Shown here: piece after piece, positions 45,290-59,100 of the stretch
Layout of the letters: every line of letters starts with the position of its first letter
Numbering within the stretch: the stretch's first letter is position 1
Assembly (NCBI GenBank): GCA_002900995.3
Contig: CM035308.1
Coordinates: 3,038,001 to 3,102,000, forward strand
Reading direction: 5' to 3'
DNA length: 64,000 bases
DNA from: Ganoderma boninense
Taxonomy: Eukaryota; Basidiomycota; Agaricomycetes; Polyporales; Polyporaceae
Translations under genes and position numbers: made by a program
The notes under the pieces: model-generated
Told to the model about the DNA's origin: nothing
Database searches by the model: none
Seen by the model: the letters and a program-made list of their open reading frames with translations, nothing else

Positions 45290-45715
45290 TCCGAAGCGCT
45301 GATTGTTGTACCAGGTGAGCAATATCGCGGCGGCGTGCAGCCAGTGAGCGTTCCAGGTCTCCGCCCACTCCCTGGCATCCTTGGTGATCGCCTGGAGGAA
45401 GAGGTGATGAAGCAGCCAGATGTCACCAGGCTGGTCAGCACGCAGAACCGCTCAAGGTCGAGGAAGAAGGTCTTCCACTTCAATCCGAACCCGCGCGTGA
45501 CGTCGTACCACACACGCTCGATGCGAGTGTTGTGCACGCTCCTGGAAAAAGATGAGGATGAGGATGGAGTCAAGAGGTCGCAGGTTCCAGACGCACCGTC
45601 CCCACATATACGAACCACGACCAAGGCCCTTCTGCTCCTCTATCCACTCAGCAACGCGGAGGTTCTGCGTGTCATGATCTCCTCGCACGCGGCTGGGACA
45701 ACCATGATGCATAAC
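45290..45715 (-). pseudogene. Integrase-core domain relic
   Basis: Minus-strand pieces in different frames line up with the integrase-core protein family common in mushroom genomes. PSRVRGDHDTQNLRVAEWIE and GLGRGSYMWGR are followed by HNTRIERVWYDVTRGFGLKW and FFLDLERF. A shifted frame then gives DQPGDIWLLHHLFLQAITKD and AREWAETWNAH. The N-terminal part is not found and at least two register changes occur, one possibly a lost intron. No activity is expected. Confidence 0.65.
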
Positions 45716-47100
45716 TGTCTCCAGAAAGAGCGCGAGGACAAGGATTTTCCTGCTTTGAACATACTGGCTCGGGCGGCAAAATCAATCTCGGCATATCTGG
45801 CTCAGTTCAGTTTTCCGATGATCGAATCACGCAGATGTCGAGTGTCGACAGTACCAGTGCTTCGACAAACGCCGCGTCGCTGGTTATCTGCGGTCGCGTT
45901 GTCATGGCCCGGCTGTCTGGAAGGTATGTCAGTACCTTCAATACGGAGACGGGCGAACCTCGAACGCAGCGCGGTACGGTTGTTGGAACAGCAAGCTGGC
46001 ACTTACGACACAATATGTTGGGTGCACACGAGTAAGTCGCGCATGACTCGAGCCCGATCTCTTGGAACATGCTCTGACGCACATTCATACAGCTCGTGTT
46101 CGCCTCCCGGACGAACGCGCACTGTCGCCCGAAGCTCCGCTAAGTCAAAAGAAAGGCTGCATATAACTCGCGTTTCAGCATACGAACATGGCGAACGGTG
46201 CCCACAGCTCGCGAGCAATCCAGAGGGGCAGACGCCTCCAACGAAGCGTAGAGACTACGCACATGCCGTTTGAGATATATGCGACCCATTCGGCGCTCAA
46301 CAGCACGAATCTCGAAACCAGATGCGAACATGGTGGAACATGGACGCGATACCACTGGATTCCCGCCGTCCCTTCAACGCGATATGATTTCCTCCAAGGC
46401 GTAACCTGCGTGTGAACAGAGGGTAGACCGGACTTGGATACTGTGCGAGATGGCTCTCGAAGGCGAACGCAAAGAATGACCACGCGGTTGGTTGATTCCG
46501 CTCGAGTAAGTTCGCTGAGCCCATTCCCTTGACTGTTCCTAACCTTAGTTCCCAGATTCCTTGTTAACCTTCCGTGACGGACGTACGCAGTCCCATTGAG
46601 ATTGGACGAGGCTGAAAACACTGCATCCGACGACTCTCGGCACTTCAATTTCAAGCGAACACTGTATGGATATTAACTGTGAACGCCATACGAGACGGAC
46701 GGGATTCTGTGGAGAAGTGACACTGAGGGAGATGTACCGCGTCCTGAGTGCATTCCGGTGAGTAGGTGGCTGCTCATGCACGCTGTCGGCGCTGGCGACG
46801 CTGACAGGCAACTACTCGCGTCTGCGAACAGCAAGATCAGGGATCACGCTGCATCGGCGGCGAGCGATCCTGAAGCGGGTGCGGCGGCAGTGAAGACGTC
46901 CTCGGGGATGAAACACAACTCTGCCTGCTAACTACGTTGGCGACGCGACGAAGGAAGCTCGGAAGAACCTGAAACGACCTCTGTTGGGATCAGAGCAGCC
47001 AGACACGGGGAGAACCGTGCTCACGGGTGCGCTGCGGGCTTGAAGGTGAGACACCAGTCGCCCCGTCCTAGACTGAAACTGCGTTCCCCAAACTCGTTTC
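45716..47100. other. No supported gene
   Basis: The long plus frame over 45272-46273 lies antisense to the integrase relic and shows no domain, so I treat it as a shadow. Nothing else is recognisable. Confidence 0.45.
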
Positions 47101-47790
47101 CGGCCCTCTGAGAACAAGCCTGTAGTCAGGCGAGAAAGAGACATCGTGCATGCGCATCACTGCGCCCATGTTGCCTTCCATTTGCGTGAGTACGCTCCCT
47201 GTCCTTGCATCGCCAGTGTTAAGCTCGGGTCAGGAGCCGAAGCGCGCGGTCGCGATGATCGTGCTTGCGCTGGTCGGGTCGAACGCAAAGATGGCGTCGC
47301 GCATCCAGTGGGGCGCGTTTGCAAGCCCCTAGAACAAGCAGCGCAGCCGTCGTCATCAGCATCGTCAAAGGTTGAGGGCCAGGTGGAATGTCCGATGCGA
47401 TGTCGACGATGCAGCACTTACCTCGACGGGAACCTCACGCGAGCCACAGAGCCACGATTCGTCGGCAGAGAACGCGTAAGCGCCTCGGAGAAGCACGAGT
47501 GCGCGCTGGCGATACGTCCGTGCATCCCACAGCAGCGCCCGTTCCGTCCTCTGACTCGATCGTGATCGCACCGCCGTCCGAGGACCACGCACAGGGTGAG
47601 GACGGGCCCGGTGTGGCCTTCAAGCACGGTGAGGTTGGATGTATGCGCCCCCAGGGAGACTGATATGCGCAGTCGCGGCCTCCCATCGTCGCCACACGGC
47701 ACAGATAACAGCGGCCACGGGAGTATGCGAGCGACTGAACAGATGAGCAGCATTGCGGGGCCCATCAATGGAATATCGCTGTGCTGGCAG
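47100..47790 (-). pseudogene. Probable WD40-repeat relic
   Basis: The minus strand contains WD40-like phrases in different frames: TVLEGHTGPVLTLC followed by SSDGGAITIESEDGT (near 47570-47640), and DARTGSVL with MHDVSFSPDYRLV (near 47110-47230). Large WD40/NACHT proteins are numerous in Agaricomycetes and decay into such relics. No continuous frame spans them and no GH-WD spacing is preserved over more than one blade. Confidence 0.4.
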
Positions 47791-50700
47791 GGTCCCAGGG
47801 AATGACGGTACTTGATCCACCTACTGTCCGGCGAGACGATGAAAGCCTGGGGGAGGTGTTAGCACGGCGCTCGATTGGATGACAGACAACGGGCCACCCA
47901 AAACATGAGAAGCATCGGGGGACGAATGGAGCCTCGGGAGGGACCCGAAGCTATCAATGTTCATGGGCGACGAAGCGATGCTTGCGAACTGCGTCGAGTG
48001 CGAATGCGTGGACAAATCGACTCGGAACTTCGCAGATTTGTGAAGGCCAGGGGGGAACACAGGTACACCGCGTGCGCGGAGAAGCGAAGTTGAAGGGAGC
48101 GAAGGCGCAGGGGACAGGCGGATGCGATGGAGCGAGGACAATGACTCCGAGGGGCCTTAGTTACTTCGGGTTGCGGCACAGGGATGCGGAAGAACGTGCC
48201 TGCTGATTTTGGGGAGAATCGACGGGGATCGAGACATGTGGTGGAGATAGCGAAAGATGGGTGAAGGGAGCAGGGCAGCCGGCTTGGACGGCACATAATG
48301 CAGGAACCCAGCCACGAAGAGACGACGCGAGCTCCGAAACCGAATGGAGACGTACCACATAGCCTCAATACTGAATCCCAGCCCTATTCGACGACAGCGT
48401 CATCCTCCAGAGGTCTCCAAAGAAGGTCGAGGAGAAGGAATGAGAGGCCGAAAAGAGGGCAGCTTGTGGGATGGCTCGACGGCAAACGCGGCAGGGGGCG
48501 GCGATGAGATTGGGCACAGACGTGTGGAAGGATACTCGGAAGGGGCAGTCCATGTTTCGTGAGGTACGTACAGATGGAGTGGATCGGCAGTGATGCGAAG
48601 CTGGCGAAGATATGTGATGAGCGCCAAATGGAGCAAACTGCGACGGGCTTCGAGTAGAAACAGGCTCCCCAAGGCCCCAGAAACTTTGCAAGCTGACGGG
48701 AATCATATGGGCAAGACCTCATGCGGAATATGGTGCGATTCCGTGGACGAAGGAAGGAGCGAGATGGGTAGGAAGAGGAGGGTGAACGCAGGGCATATAT
48801 AAGCAGCTTGAAGTGACAGCCCAACTGGATGGGATAGCGCAAACGATCCGCAACTCCGTAGGACAGTTAAAGCATATAGTATGCATTGTACACCAAATTC
48901 GAGGCGAATCGGATGCCGTGGTGGTGCGGAGGCGTGGAGGTGCGTATGCGTTAAGTACTAGAGGGACGGACAATGAATTTGATGGTGGCACAGATACACC
49001 TCTCATATATCAGGACTCACCTTAGCTGCACTCCGTCGTGACTACAGCACTATAGTTGGGTAACATGGGCAGGCGGTTCGCGCGCTGACAGCACAGGTGC
49101 AAGAGCAGGGAAGGAAGGCTTTCCCGGCACCTTGAAGTTCTGCGTTCGCGTCGGGTCGAACGCCGCCGTCAAAACATCGGGCGCTCGCCACGTATATACC
49201 ACAGATGCACTGACGGGGGAGAACGCCGGAAAGGCGGGGTCAAGAGCTTGTGGTCAGACTCGGAGGTGTCGAGGACTGCTGCAGGCGGCGTCTCGAGGGT
49301 GGTGGGAGCGAAGCCTGTCGGGATAGGTGGGCGGAGGAGGCAGGCTAGGCGATGGTGGCGGTCTCCTTGGGATCAGGCCAGGACGGTCGACGAGTCAGAC
49401 AAGCTGAATGTCGCCGATCGATACCGAGGTCGTAGGTATGAGAGACCGGCCAGGGAATACATGCTGCTCACGATGGAATACAACCAGCGTAATCAGATGC
49501 CTGGACAGATGCGACAAGACAGCGCATACACCCACATTCGACGACGTTTGGGGCACCAGCTCGGCAGTCAAGGGTACTCTCGTTTGGTCCCAGACCGTGA
49601 CCCAGACTCGGACGCTGGCACAGCAAGGGAGATAAGACGAGCGGAACCTGGAGACTGGGACTTGCGTCCAAAGCCTTGGTCGTCCAGCATGCTCGCTGTG
49701 GAAGGCACGAGGGTGCCAGAATACGAAGCGAAACACAACGCGGTGTCGACAGAGTGGGACGAGATGGGCATAAAGTGTACTATCCAGACGTGTATGACGA
49801 CGTAGACCATACCCTGTCGAGAGGCATCATCCTAGCTGGGAGGTAGGCAGGCGAAACAAATAGTCTGGGTTGGGAGCGGGCTTCCCGGTTCCCGTCCGTT
49901 CTCGCGAGAGGGAGTCGAGCTCCTGCGGCCTATGCGGTTCTCTGTCATTCTCGTTTCGTCGGGGAGGCTACGTCCTGGTGTGTCCTGCTCTGGCGGCCTG
50001 GGAAGGATTGCCGGCAATGAGTGTTCCGCACCTTTCAGCTGCGCGCGGGTGGCTCCAAATAATACAGTCCTGCATCGTACGCTCTGCAGTTCAGTGAGGG
50101 TCGAAGCCATCTCATTCCATGTGCCCAAGGCTCCGCAAAAGATGTACTCGAGGTTCGCGCTCCAACCTCCGCCTAATGCTCCGAGGAAGGTTCACGATCA
50201 CCCCGTTGCGTGACGGGTGTGCGTCCCCTTCTAAGACCGTACGACACGCGGTTGCACAGGACGGCCAGCCATGGTCTTGTTCCACGAGGGGCCTCGCCTG
50301 CTACGACGGGACTGCAGTCCTATCGTCCAAGAAGCGGTCTAGGGTCATGTCGTGCACCCAGAACAAAGGGATCGCAGTGGCTGAGATTGTGGACGCGGGC
50401 AGCGGACGGGATGGTCTGAGGCTCGAGCCTCTCATGTATCGCCCCGGAGCGGGTAACGGCGGCACGGGTACGACAGCTCGGAGGGAACGACGTTCAGAAA
50501 CGTTGCGTGCGCATCGGGGCTGATCATGAGATTTACCAGGGCGCATGTCTTGCGGTGTGAAGGACGGAGGGGAAGATACCTGCTCAGGAGATTGAAGATC
50601 AAATAATGATGGAGGCGCACTTGTGAACATCTCAGGATTGAGCAACCTGGGAACCAAGAGAAGTGGACAAGAAGGTCAAGCAAGAACCCGACACCCAGAT

Positions 50701-51030
50701 ATCCGAGAAAGCGTGCCGACGAGCTGGGAACCAAGCAAATGGAGATTTGAAGCAACAAGTCGCTAGAGCAGGCCTGGATACCGAGAGTTCAGGCCTCAGG
50801 GTTCGCCTGGCGATGGATCTTGAATGCGTCCAGCAGGAGCAGGACCTGCGCCGGCGACAAAATTAGACACGGCAGCGAAGAAAACAGACGCAGCACGTTA
50901 TGCGAGACACTCACGATTTTGCTGATCCAAGTCAGACCGCGCAATGCGTCAGCCCAGCGCCCCTGGAACGAGTGCGAATACGACGTACCAGCCCGCGGTC
51001 GCCTGCATAATCATCTTGCCCTTCCGCTCT
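47791..51030. other. No supported gene
   Basis: Many overlapping frames on both strands, none with a domain. No repeat long enough to name was seen. Confidence 0.4.
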
Positions 51031-51240
51031 CCGAGCGCGCTCGCGAAGCTCTCCGTGTAGTTCCTCCCCAGATTATCCGTGAACCGAGGCTTCCCATCCG
51101 CCATACCTATACATCCGCTGCGTGACCTTGTATCCCGCCGGATACCTCAGCCCCGGGAAGAGCGGCAGCGGCTTGCGGACGAGCGGCGCTTCCCCAAGCT
51201 CCTGGGAGATGATCGAGGAGACGTTTTATGAGGAGACCTG
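50965..51240 (-). pseudogene. Coding-like minus-strand segment, unknown
   Basis: The minus frame reads IISQELGEAPLVRKPLPLFP, GLRYPAGYKVTQRMYRYGMA and GRNYTESFASALGERKGKMI, ending in a hydrophobic GWYVVFALVPGALG and a stop. The composition looks like a real protein, but I do not recognise it and flanking exons are not found. It may be a single exon or a relic. Confidence 0.3.
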
Positions 51241-53014
51241 AAAGCCGATGCGCAAGACAGGGGAAAGAGCGAACGAACCTGCGAGGCCTGCTCTGTTTGA
51301 TGCCAGCGAGCTGCGATGTGGAGAGGACGGATTTTGGACTTGCTGCTCATCAGCCGCTTCGCGATGGTGTCGACCGGGTCGCACACCAGCGGCTCAGCGA
51401 CATCTTCCCACTGCAACCACACCGCGCTCGTCAGGTTGGGAAACCAGTCAAATCAGGCCATGAAAAGGGACCCACCGGCTCTTGACCCGAGGATACGCGC
51501 TGTAGCGGAGTCGGTGCCCTTCACGTTGAGCTGGTGCGCCATGTTTGGGGAAAAATGAGCTGCAAGAGACGACGGGACGACAGAGACAGAGATGACGGCG
51601 ACGCTCCTGAGACGACGAGCACAGAGTCCGAGTCGAGACTCAGAAAGCAAGACAAGTCATTCTGGAGCTCGAGTCTCCAGCAAGCTCAACTGCAAAGCCT
51701 GCGCCACGGGGAACAAACAAGCGACAACAAGCTCTCCGTTGCGATCTTCGCAACGGCCTCTCTCTGTTCTTCTGTTTTCTGCCTTCTTGCGAGTGATAAC
51801 GTGAATGTCCAGCGTCGATCGCCGTACGTCCCAGGCTTAGATTTGTGCACGCCTGCGCTCAGCCAACTCCCACAGAATTTCGCCCACTAACCCCAGACTC
51901 GCTGGAGAACTCCGCACTCGGCCTCGCTTTCCAGGTCTCGCGTTCGTCTGCAATCATGGCCTTGCCCTGCGCGGACGCCATGGTGTTCGCCCTCAGCCAG
52001 CTCCTATCCAGCTGGGAGAATGCGCTGCGAAATCGTACATGGCGCTGATGGCCTAGGCAATGCCGGGTTTCAACCACAGTTCGGCGACCATCTCCAGACC
52101 CTCCGTCGCGAACTCGGCACTCTGCATCGACTGCAGATGCTCGGGGGTTGCTTCCAAGCAAGCTATCCCCCATCCTGTCTCGCTGCACTGAACTCTACGC
52201 TAACGCTTGGCTTCCCTTCGTTGCTTCTCCCCGATCGCACCCCTAAGAGCTACGCCACTTGACCTGACTAATCGATTGTCCCACTCCCGAGTCCCTGGTC
52301 AGACACTGGTTTGGCCCACTGCTATCCGGTAAGGCCTACTATCATGATCTCCCTCATAGTCTGGTGCTGAGGCCATTGCGTCGATAGCACTGGAATGCCC
52401 GGCCCAGAGCACCGAGTATCAGCAACCCCGGCGTCGATGTCGCGCGCGATCCAACAATCCATTGCTGAAGTGTGTGGCCCGGGTCGTTAGCGCTGCTCGA
52501 CCTTGCGATGCTTCGACGTCCCGGAACTTCCGTCTCGCGCTCTCGGGAGACAGCATCGCAAACCCTGCTGGCTGCATGCAATTTGAGCTGACAGGACGCG
52601 AACACGAGCACCATTCCCTGCACGCGCAAAGTCCCTCTCGCAGGCCAGCAATCAACATATACCCGCGGAACGATGCGTGTAGGCACGTTTTGCATTTGCC
52701 TTCCTGCGGCCGGGTGAATACGTTAGGACGTCTGTGACGTCGATGCTGTACAGTGAACCTGATATTCCAAGTCTGTAATTCATGCTGTTATGGATGGTCA
52801 TCGACTGACACATTTGTTCAGGCCTCGCACGTACACAAAGGAGCAGGCCAAAGATGTTCGATGCTGGTTCGCCATCAAACGGCGCAGATCTCAGGCGTTG
52901 ATGAGAGGGCGCATTCCCCAGGTGCTGCACCGCCGGCCACCCGCGACCGCGCCATCACTGCATGGTTGCCTGAATGCACATCCTTGCCTTCCATGGCGGA
53001 CACGTGCGAACATC
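51241..53014. other. No supported gene up to the assembly gap
   Basis: Only short frames without motifs. Confidence 0.4.
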
Positions 53015-53114
53015 NNNNNNNNNNNNNNNNNNNNNNNNNNNNNNNNNNNNNNNNNNNNNNNNNNNNNNNNNNNNNNNNNNNNNNNNNNNNNNNNNNNNNN
53101 NNNNNNNNNNNNNN
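53015..53114. other. Assembly gap, 100 N
   Basis: One hundred undetermined bases; the round length suggests a scaffold gap of unknown true size. Any frame crossing it is meaningless. Confidence 0.99.
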
Positions 53115-56100
53115 GGATAATCTCCGCCATCTCCAGGACGAAAGGCCCCCTTGTCGCCTCTGCTTCTCCGAAAAATAGATAGTTTGGGGCGCGGATACCG
53201 CCATCCCCTCATCAAAACCATAATTGCGCTCGTATTGGGTTCGAGCTATCTCTTCGATCATAGCTCACGAGCAGTGTCCTGCGTATCCGAGCCTTGTTAG
53301 ATCTGACCAGGAGTCGTACGCGGATGGCAGGGGTCACTTCGGAAATTCGCTCGCAGCACCGGAGGTCATGCTTCTCGATTCAGAGGCAGGAGGATCGCCT
53401 ACCGACTGCAGACCGGAACTTGCGGATCGAGGACCTCGGAGTTTTGCATTACACTGCATGGATCGACTTTGCGGTACGTGTCAGGCGCATTCAGTTTGGA
53501 CCTCCGTCACATTGAGATGATAAACTAACATGGTCTTGCTACGTCACAGCGAGCTGGAGCATGAAACGAGCGCTCTCTGTGGCCAGGTGCCTTCAAGAAG
53601 GGCGACTTTCACGGGCGAGGTGCGCTGAGTTGAGCTTTTCTCGTCGTCGAATAATTTTGCTGACTATATTGGTCAATTATGCAGGTACTGTTCCTCGGCT
53701 AGCCGAACCCAGCTGTGCTCCGAGGCGACCCTCGACGCCATCTTCTTCGGTGTGAAGTACGTCCGAGGCGAGTATGCATTGTCGCACAGCTTCGCTCTAA
53801 CGACATACACACGCATACAGTGGCTTTTGCAACTGAATCCCGCAGCCGCTACCCAAGTCCTCTCCGCCAAGAGACATATCAACACCTCTGCCCTGAGCCC
53901 GGCGTGCAAGTTCCTCACCCCGCACATGTCCGCACACCACCACGCGTGATGCGATGGTGCACACGAGTTTCACCAGCCTGCACGATCCCGCGTCGGAGAT
54001 CAACTCGGCCACGCGAGTGAACATCCCTACGAGAAGCTTATTACGAGAAGCTTACCCTGACCTGCGCCGACGGTCGGTCGCTTGGATTTGGGACGGGGTG
54101 CTCGCTCGCAGCCCATAGTTCGAGGCGTTGAGGTTTGTGAACATTGATACCGACTCCTTGATCAGGTTGGTTCTGCGGGTCCGACGGAATCTAAAACAAG
54201 CTGGGCTACTTTAGATTCCAAATGCCGGGGGCGTGCGGGCTATGACGGGGGGTAGTCAGTATACGCAAGTGATGCTGACATGTGGGGCGCATATAGGCAT
54301 CCGAGCAACGAAGAACACCATGCCATGGTGCATTACGTCGAGGAGGTGCTCACACGCTGCATCTAGCAGACGCACATTGGGTAGATGTGTTTTTACTAGT
54401 ACGAAGGTGTGTTGTGGTGCTTGTCTCGAAACTACTGCACATGTCTGAATGGTGTGCTGTTGCGCACAATTATGTAGGTCCGAAGTGGACTCGTCGAGCT
54501 GTTATGCAGGAGTACAAAAATTCAAGACAGCCCTGCGCACGTATCTGTGCTTGACGCTTGGGACGCAGTGTGGGACACCTCCGCGAAGATTCGAGTCCTC
54601 GATCGCGGGATTCGTGCACTGTTTCTAGTCCGACAGCATGGCTCCGGTCACTGCTCAGTGCGCATAGGACTCCTGGACTGCATCCTACCCCTCTCATCAT
54701 TCTCCCCGAACTCCAAACTCGATGAGTATGTATGGATCTCTTCGACTTAACTTCTGCGATGTCTCGTGGACGTGTTCTATGCGCAGATCGCATGGAGACG
54801 AGACGACGAGACACTGCCTCCGCTCCCATACCGGCGCTGGATCAACGTGATGTGCCCCGGTTTTTCTCTGTCTCTGGACGGGATACTCGAAAGGTGTTGG
54901 CAGGTGGATGGATGGAAACGTCGAACGCAGCTCTCGGTACGAGAGTGTCATACAGTTCACAGTTCTCCCGCACCTGCGCTTCCTCCCGTCAGGAAGACAT
55001 GGGCATGGATCTCCCTACCGGTGTGGGACGACGATTGTATCGGCCCAGGCGAGAGCCATCAGTAATGCCTCCACCATCACAGCATATTTGCGTCCCTCAC
55101 CTCCGTCCCCACCTTTGCATCGCCATCGTTGGGAACCCACGTCACTCGTGACATTACGCCCACCAGCTGCTCCCGTGCGGGTCCCTCACGCTTTCTGGCA
55201 TATTTAGTGGATGCTGAACTATCGAGGATGCGCCTGCTGTGTATGGCCCGCCAACGTCTCTTCGTCTTCAGCCTTACCGAGGATTCTGGAGTTGCAAGCG
55301 AGGCACAGGCGTCGATGGCAGCGGATCAGGAATGCTTGTCGAGTTTCTGCGCTACCCGGCTTTCGACCTGCGGCACTAGTACTCTACCTCATACTGTGAA
55401 AGATGCGAAAAAGCCTCAAAATTGAATCCAGTTCATCCAGCAATTGCGAACACAAGTGTGCAGGAAGAAAGTGCAACCTGTGACCCGTTGCAGCACACCG
55501 CCGAGACGTCCCGACTTTCTCGGCAGGGGCCGCTGGTTGGGCGCTACATGTCGCGCTGCTTGCCCTCGCTGAGCGTTGAGTCCTCTCCGACAATGTGGCA
55601 TGCCTGCCACCACACTTCATCCACATCTCAAGTGTTGATCTATGTCCTACGTACCCACAGCACTAATCTAGATCTAGTTTCATCGACAGCGAACTGCCTG
55701 GTCGGCCGTCCCGCGTCGACACAGTGGAGCATCTCCTACAGCCTGCGCATATCGCCAGGCTCACCGGTGTGCTGAAAGGACTCGAGATTCAGAGCATCTT
55801 TCCAGGTGTGTCGTACTGATCTCATTGTACTGTGTTAATGACTAGGAGTTTACCGTTACAGCCAATGAAATTAAGGACAACAATGACTAGAAGATCAACG
55901 TTCAACTAGAAGCGGCAGGGGAGGAATGATGGCGCCCGGAGGTAGCTGCGGGCGAGGATCTCTTGCACGAGCGGATCGTGGTCCACACTGTCGACCACCG
56001 TAACTGCTTCCCACCCATGAACTTTGGAAGGTGCGTCTCGCTCCCGCTACCTCCTCCCTCCCCGATTTCGGGATATCAGAATGCTACGTTGGGATTCTGA

Positions 56101-59100
56101 AGATACGACTCCCCATATGTAGAAAACCACCAGTTCAGCTTCAACACAAGAACGGCTATCGACGATGGAAATGAAATCGCACATTCGGTCTGCGTTCGCC
56201 CCTTGTCTGGATCTCAGGAACCCGTACGTCAGTCAAGAATCACGCCTCCCATGGGAACAGGGAACTGTTCGTCCAAAAGGGAGCCATCTCCATCTTGGCG
56301 GGTAGGCTTTGTGTTGAAATCCCTGCGAACGTCGACCGTTGATGCCCTCAGGTTGAGTGTCGTCCGCATCTACCAGGGTCGAGGACAGAGCCGACAGGTT
56401 ACTCAGCACCGACGACACGAGTACCCACGAGGAAGTCCCGTGCAAGACCTATCCTTTGCGACGGGAGAGATGGAAGGCGCGAACGCTGCTCCTGGCGTTC
56501 CCCTGCTGCCTTCGATTCGTCTTCAACTCCAAGTTCTGCCGCTAGTCTGCACCGCGTTGGATCAACCGTCATCCATAGAAGAGAGTCTTCGCCCCCGCCT
56601 TGTGGACGTCAGCATGCAGCTCAATGATCAAGCCATGTCTCACCCATCTCGGTACCAATCATCTCGCTCTGCAAAGTCAAGCACCCATGGACAAAATCGG
56701 ATCGCATCAATGTCCCGGCTGAGCTCCCGTGGTGTCTCGTATACGATCTAGTCGTGCGGATGAGACGATGGTGTCCTGCATCTTTCCAAGATGATCGATA
56801 TACACTGACGAGCCCACATACGCGACTTGAGTCGCCTTCGCAGTTCGGCGTTGCTCACGACGAGGAGACTGCCAAGCCTTAGAGATGACATCTGTTATGC
56901 TGTACGTGCAGCTGTCAGTCTGCATCTGGCGTGTACTCACTCATCATTCCCAGCTGCGATTTATCCTCCTCACAAGACCATCGCAGAAGACCTCAACATG
57001 GGGAACATCAGTCTCGTCGCTCCATCGTCGCCCCGATGTCGGAGTGCCATCGCTGTTATCGCCACGCATGTTTCCAGCCTCACCATCTAGATCTCAGCCT
57101 CTGCTTTGTCCTCGTGCGGAACGCCCACGATCTTGCAGCTTCTACCCGTCGCTTGTGCGATAGAGCGCGTCTGCTCGTGGCGCCCATGGCGCACCGACGT
57201 CCGCCCCGTACGATTTGCGCGTCTGAACACGAACACGATACGCAGATATGGGCGACGCGAAGAGAGCTCCAGGACTGACTCGCGTCCTGGCCATCGGCCG
57301 GCGCTCCGAGACAGTCTGCTGAACCTGCGCCGGACGTTCAAACGTCGAAGGTCTGATCCCCTTCCAGCAGTCATCAAGCCTTGTCCGTTGTTTTAGTTCC
57401 TTGCCGATAACGTCTATGCCGGAAGAGTAGGGCCTCGTCGCTCCTCCGTGCTACCGCTGGGGCTATTCACTCAAAGTGCTGCGGATGCGTGTGGCCCATG
57501 CCTGGACTCGTGCTTTGGCTCTGATTCTTGGCGGGGATACATGGAGCACTGGCTTCTCGTAATGATATATTTTTGTTTTGCTGTGGCTGTATACTATTCC
57601 TGTCCTGGAGCGTCTCATGCTGTCTACCAACCTCGTCATCTCGACGTTCCTCTTCTCCCCGCGCTTGTTGTGGAAATTGGGTTCTCTCCATGCGAACGGC
57701 TCCCATCTGCAGGGTATGCGCGCGCAAATGTTGGGCTCGCTCACGGGCTGGACACAGCATATGTCGAACACATGTGCGCGTCCTGAAACCGTTGTGGAAA
57801 ACTTGTACTGTCCAGAAGTTCAGTACGCCCCACTAGTATCAAATCAAGTTCCACTCCCCCTAGCTCTGCTGACACACATCGTCCAGATGGTACGCGTAGG
57901 CTGCTTGACACGCGGGGCTGATGGTTTCAAGGGAGGACGCGGACTCACCAATTGAAGCCTGAAGAGGCAGTTCGTCATGCAATGCAAATAATCTTCCATG
58001 TCTGCCGAGAGTGTGTGAAGAATGCACGGATATCGCGGCTTGAACCCATTCATCGATAGCCGGTGCGCACCTTGTCCTGCCGTCCCTATCTGCACGCTCA
58101 AGGTGACTATCTCCCTCCCGTCTTAGTTGTCGTGCTTCAGCTCAGCCTGGCTTCCCTTCTCTTGGTCTTGGCGTGTTGCCTCCAGTTTCCTTGGCGTTGT
58201 TCCGCCCCCGCCATGCTTCGAAGATCCTTCCCACTTTTTCTCTCCTCTCCCAAGCGACACGAGGGCGGCTCTTGTACGAAATGTCAGATACCACTTCGGA
58301 CGTGCAGTTGCTGACTTATCTTAACTAGATTCCTTGCCCTATGTTCATTCGACATGGCCTCTCGTTCTTCTCTGCCTCGCGCCTCGTTAAGGCCATGGAG
58401 TTCGAAGGCTTGTCCCTGGAGTATTGAGTGGCCTCCCATCGGGACGCTCGGAGCTCACCTATTCCCAATCTTTGCATTTGAATTTTACAATGCAGGGGGT
58501 GGAAACAGAGCAGGGTGCCGGTATCGCGCTGTCGCCACAGGAATCGGAAGCCAGGTGATAGAGACGGAGAGACTTGTAAGTTGCGGGTGGTAGCCTGAGG
58601 GAGTGAATCGAGCGTGACACTCTACCGTGACGTGCGCGTGATGTTGCGCACGTGGGCCGTGACTCTTCCGTCCGCCGACGTTTCACCAGCCGGAGGCGGA
58701 GTTGTCTCCAGCTTGCTTCCTGCTCCTGCTCCTAAGCACCTTCTAGCACATCCGTACGACACACGAAGACGCTCGACTTACCTGCCTGTCCCCGGTGAAA
58801 AGCTCCAGATCTTGGAAATTCGGCATGACCTCCCATCGGACTGCCGAGCCTCGTCATAACCAGAAGGCATATGGCAGATCTCAGTAGTAAATCCACGGGC
58901 TCGGCCATTCTGCACGGTATTCAGAAAGATGGAGGGTGCATTTTGATCAGCGTTACCAGTATGTTTCACTGCGCTCCGAGCGTTGAATCACCAGCACTGA
59001 CTTTTCTTCCGATGCTCACGGCGACTCGAGGAACTCGTTCCATGCCAGGCGGAATCGAACGTACAGCAAGTTCCTGGCCGGAGCGCGAGATGAAATTAAG

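Noticed and set aside
45272..46273. 333-codon plus-strand ORF
   Set aside because: It lies antisense to the integrase-core relic, has no domain, and changes composition midway; it is a shadow frame.
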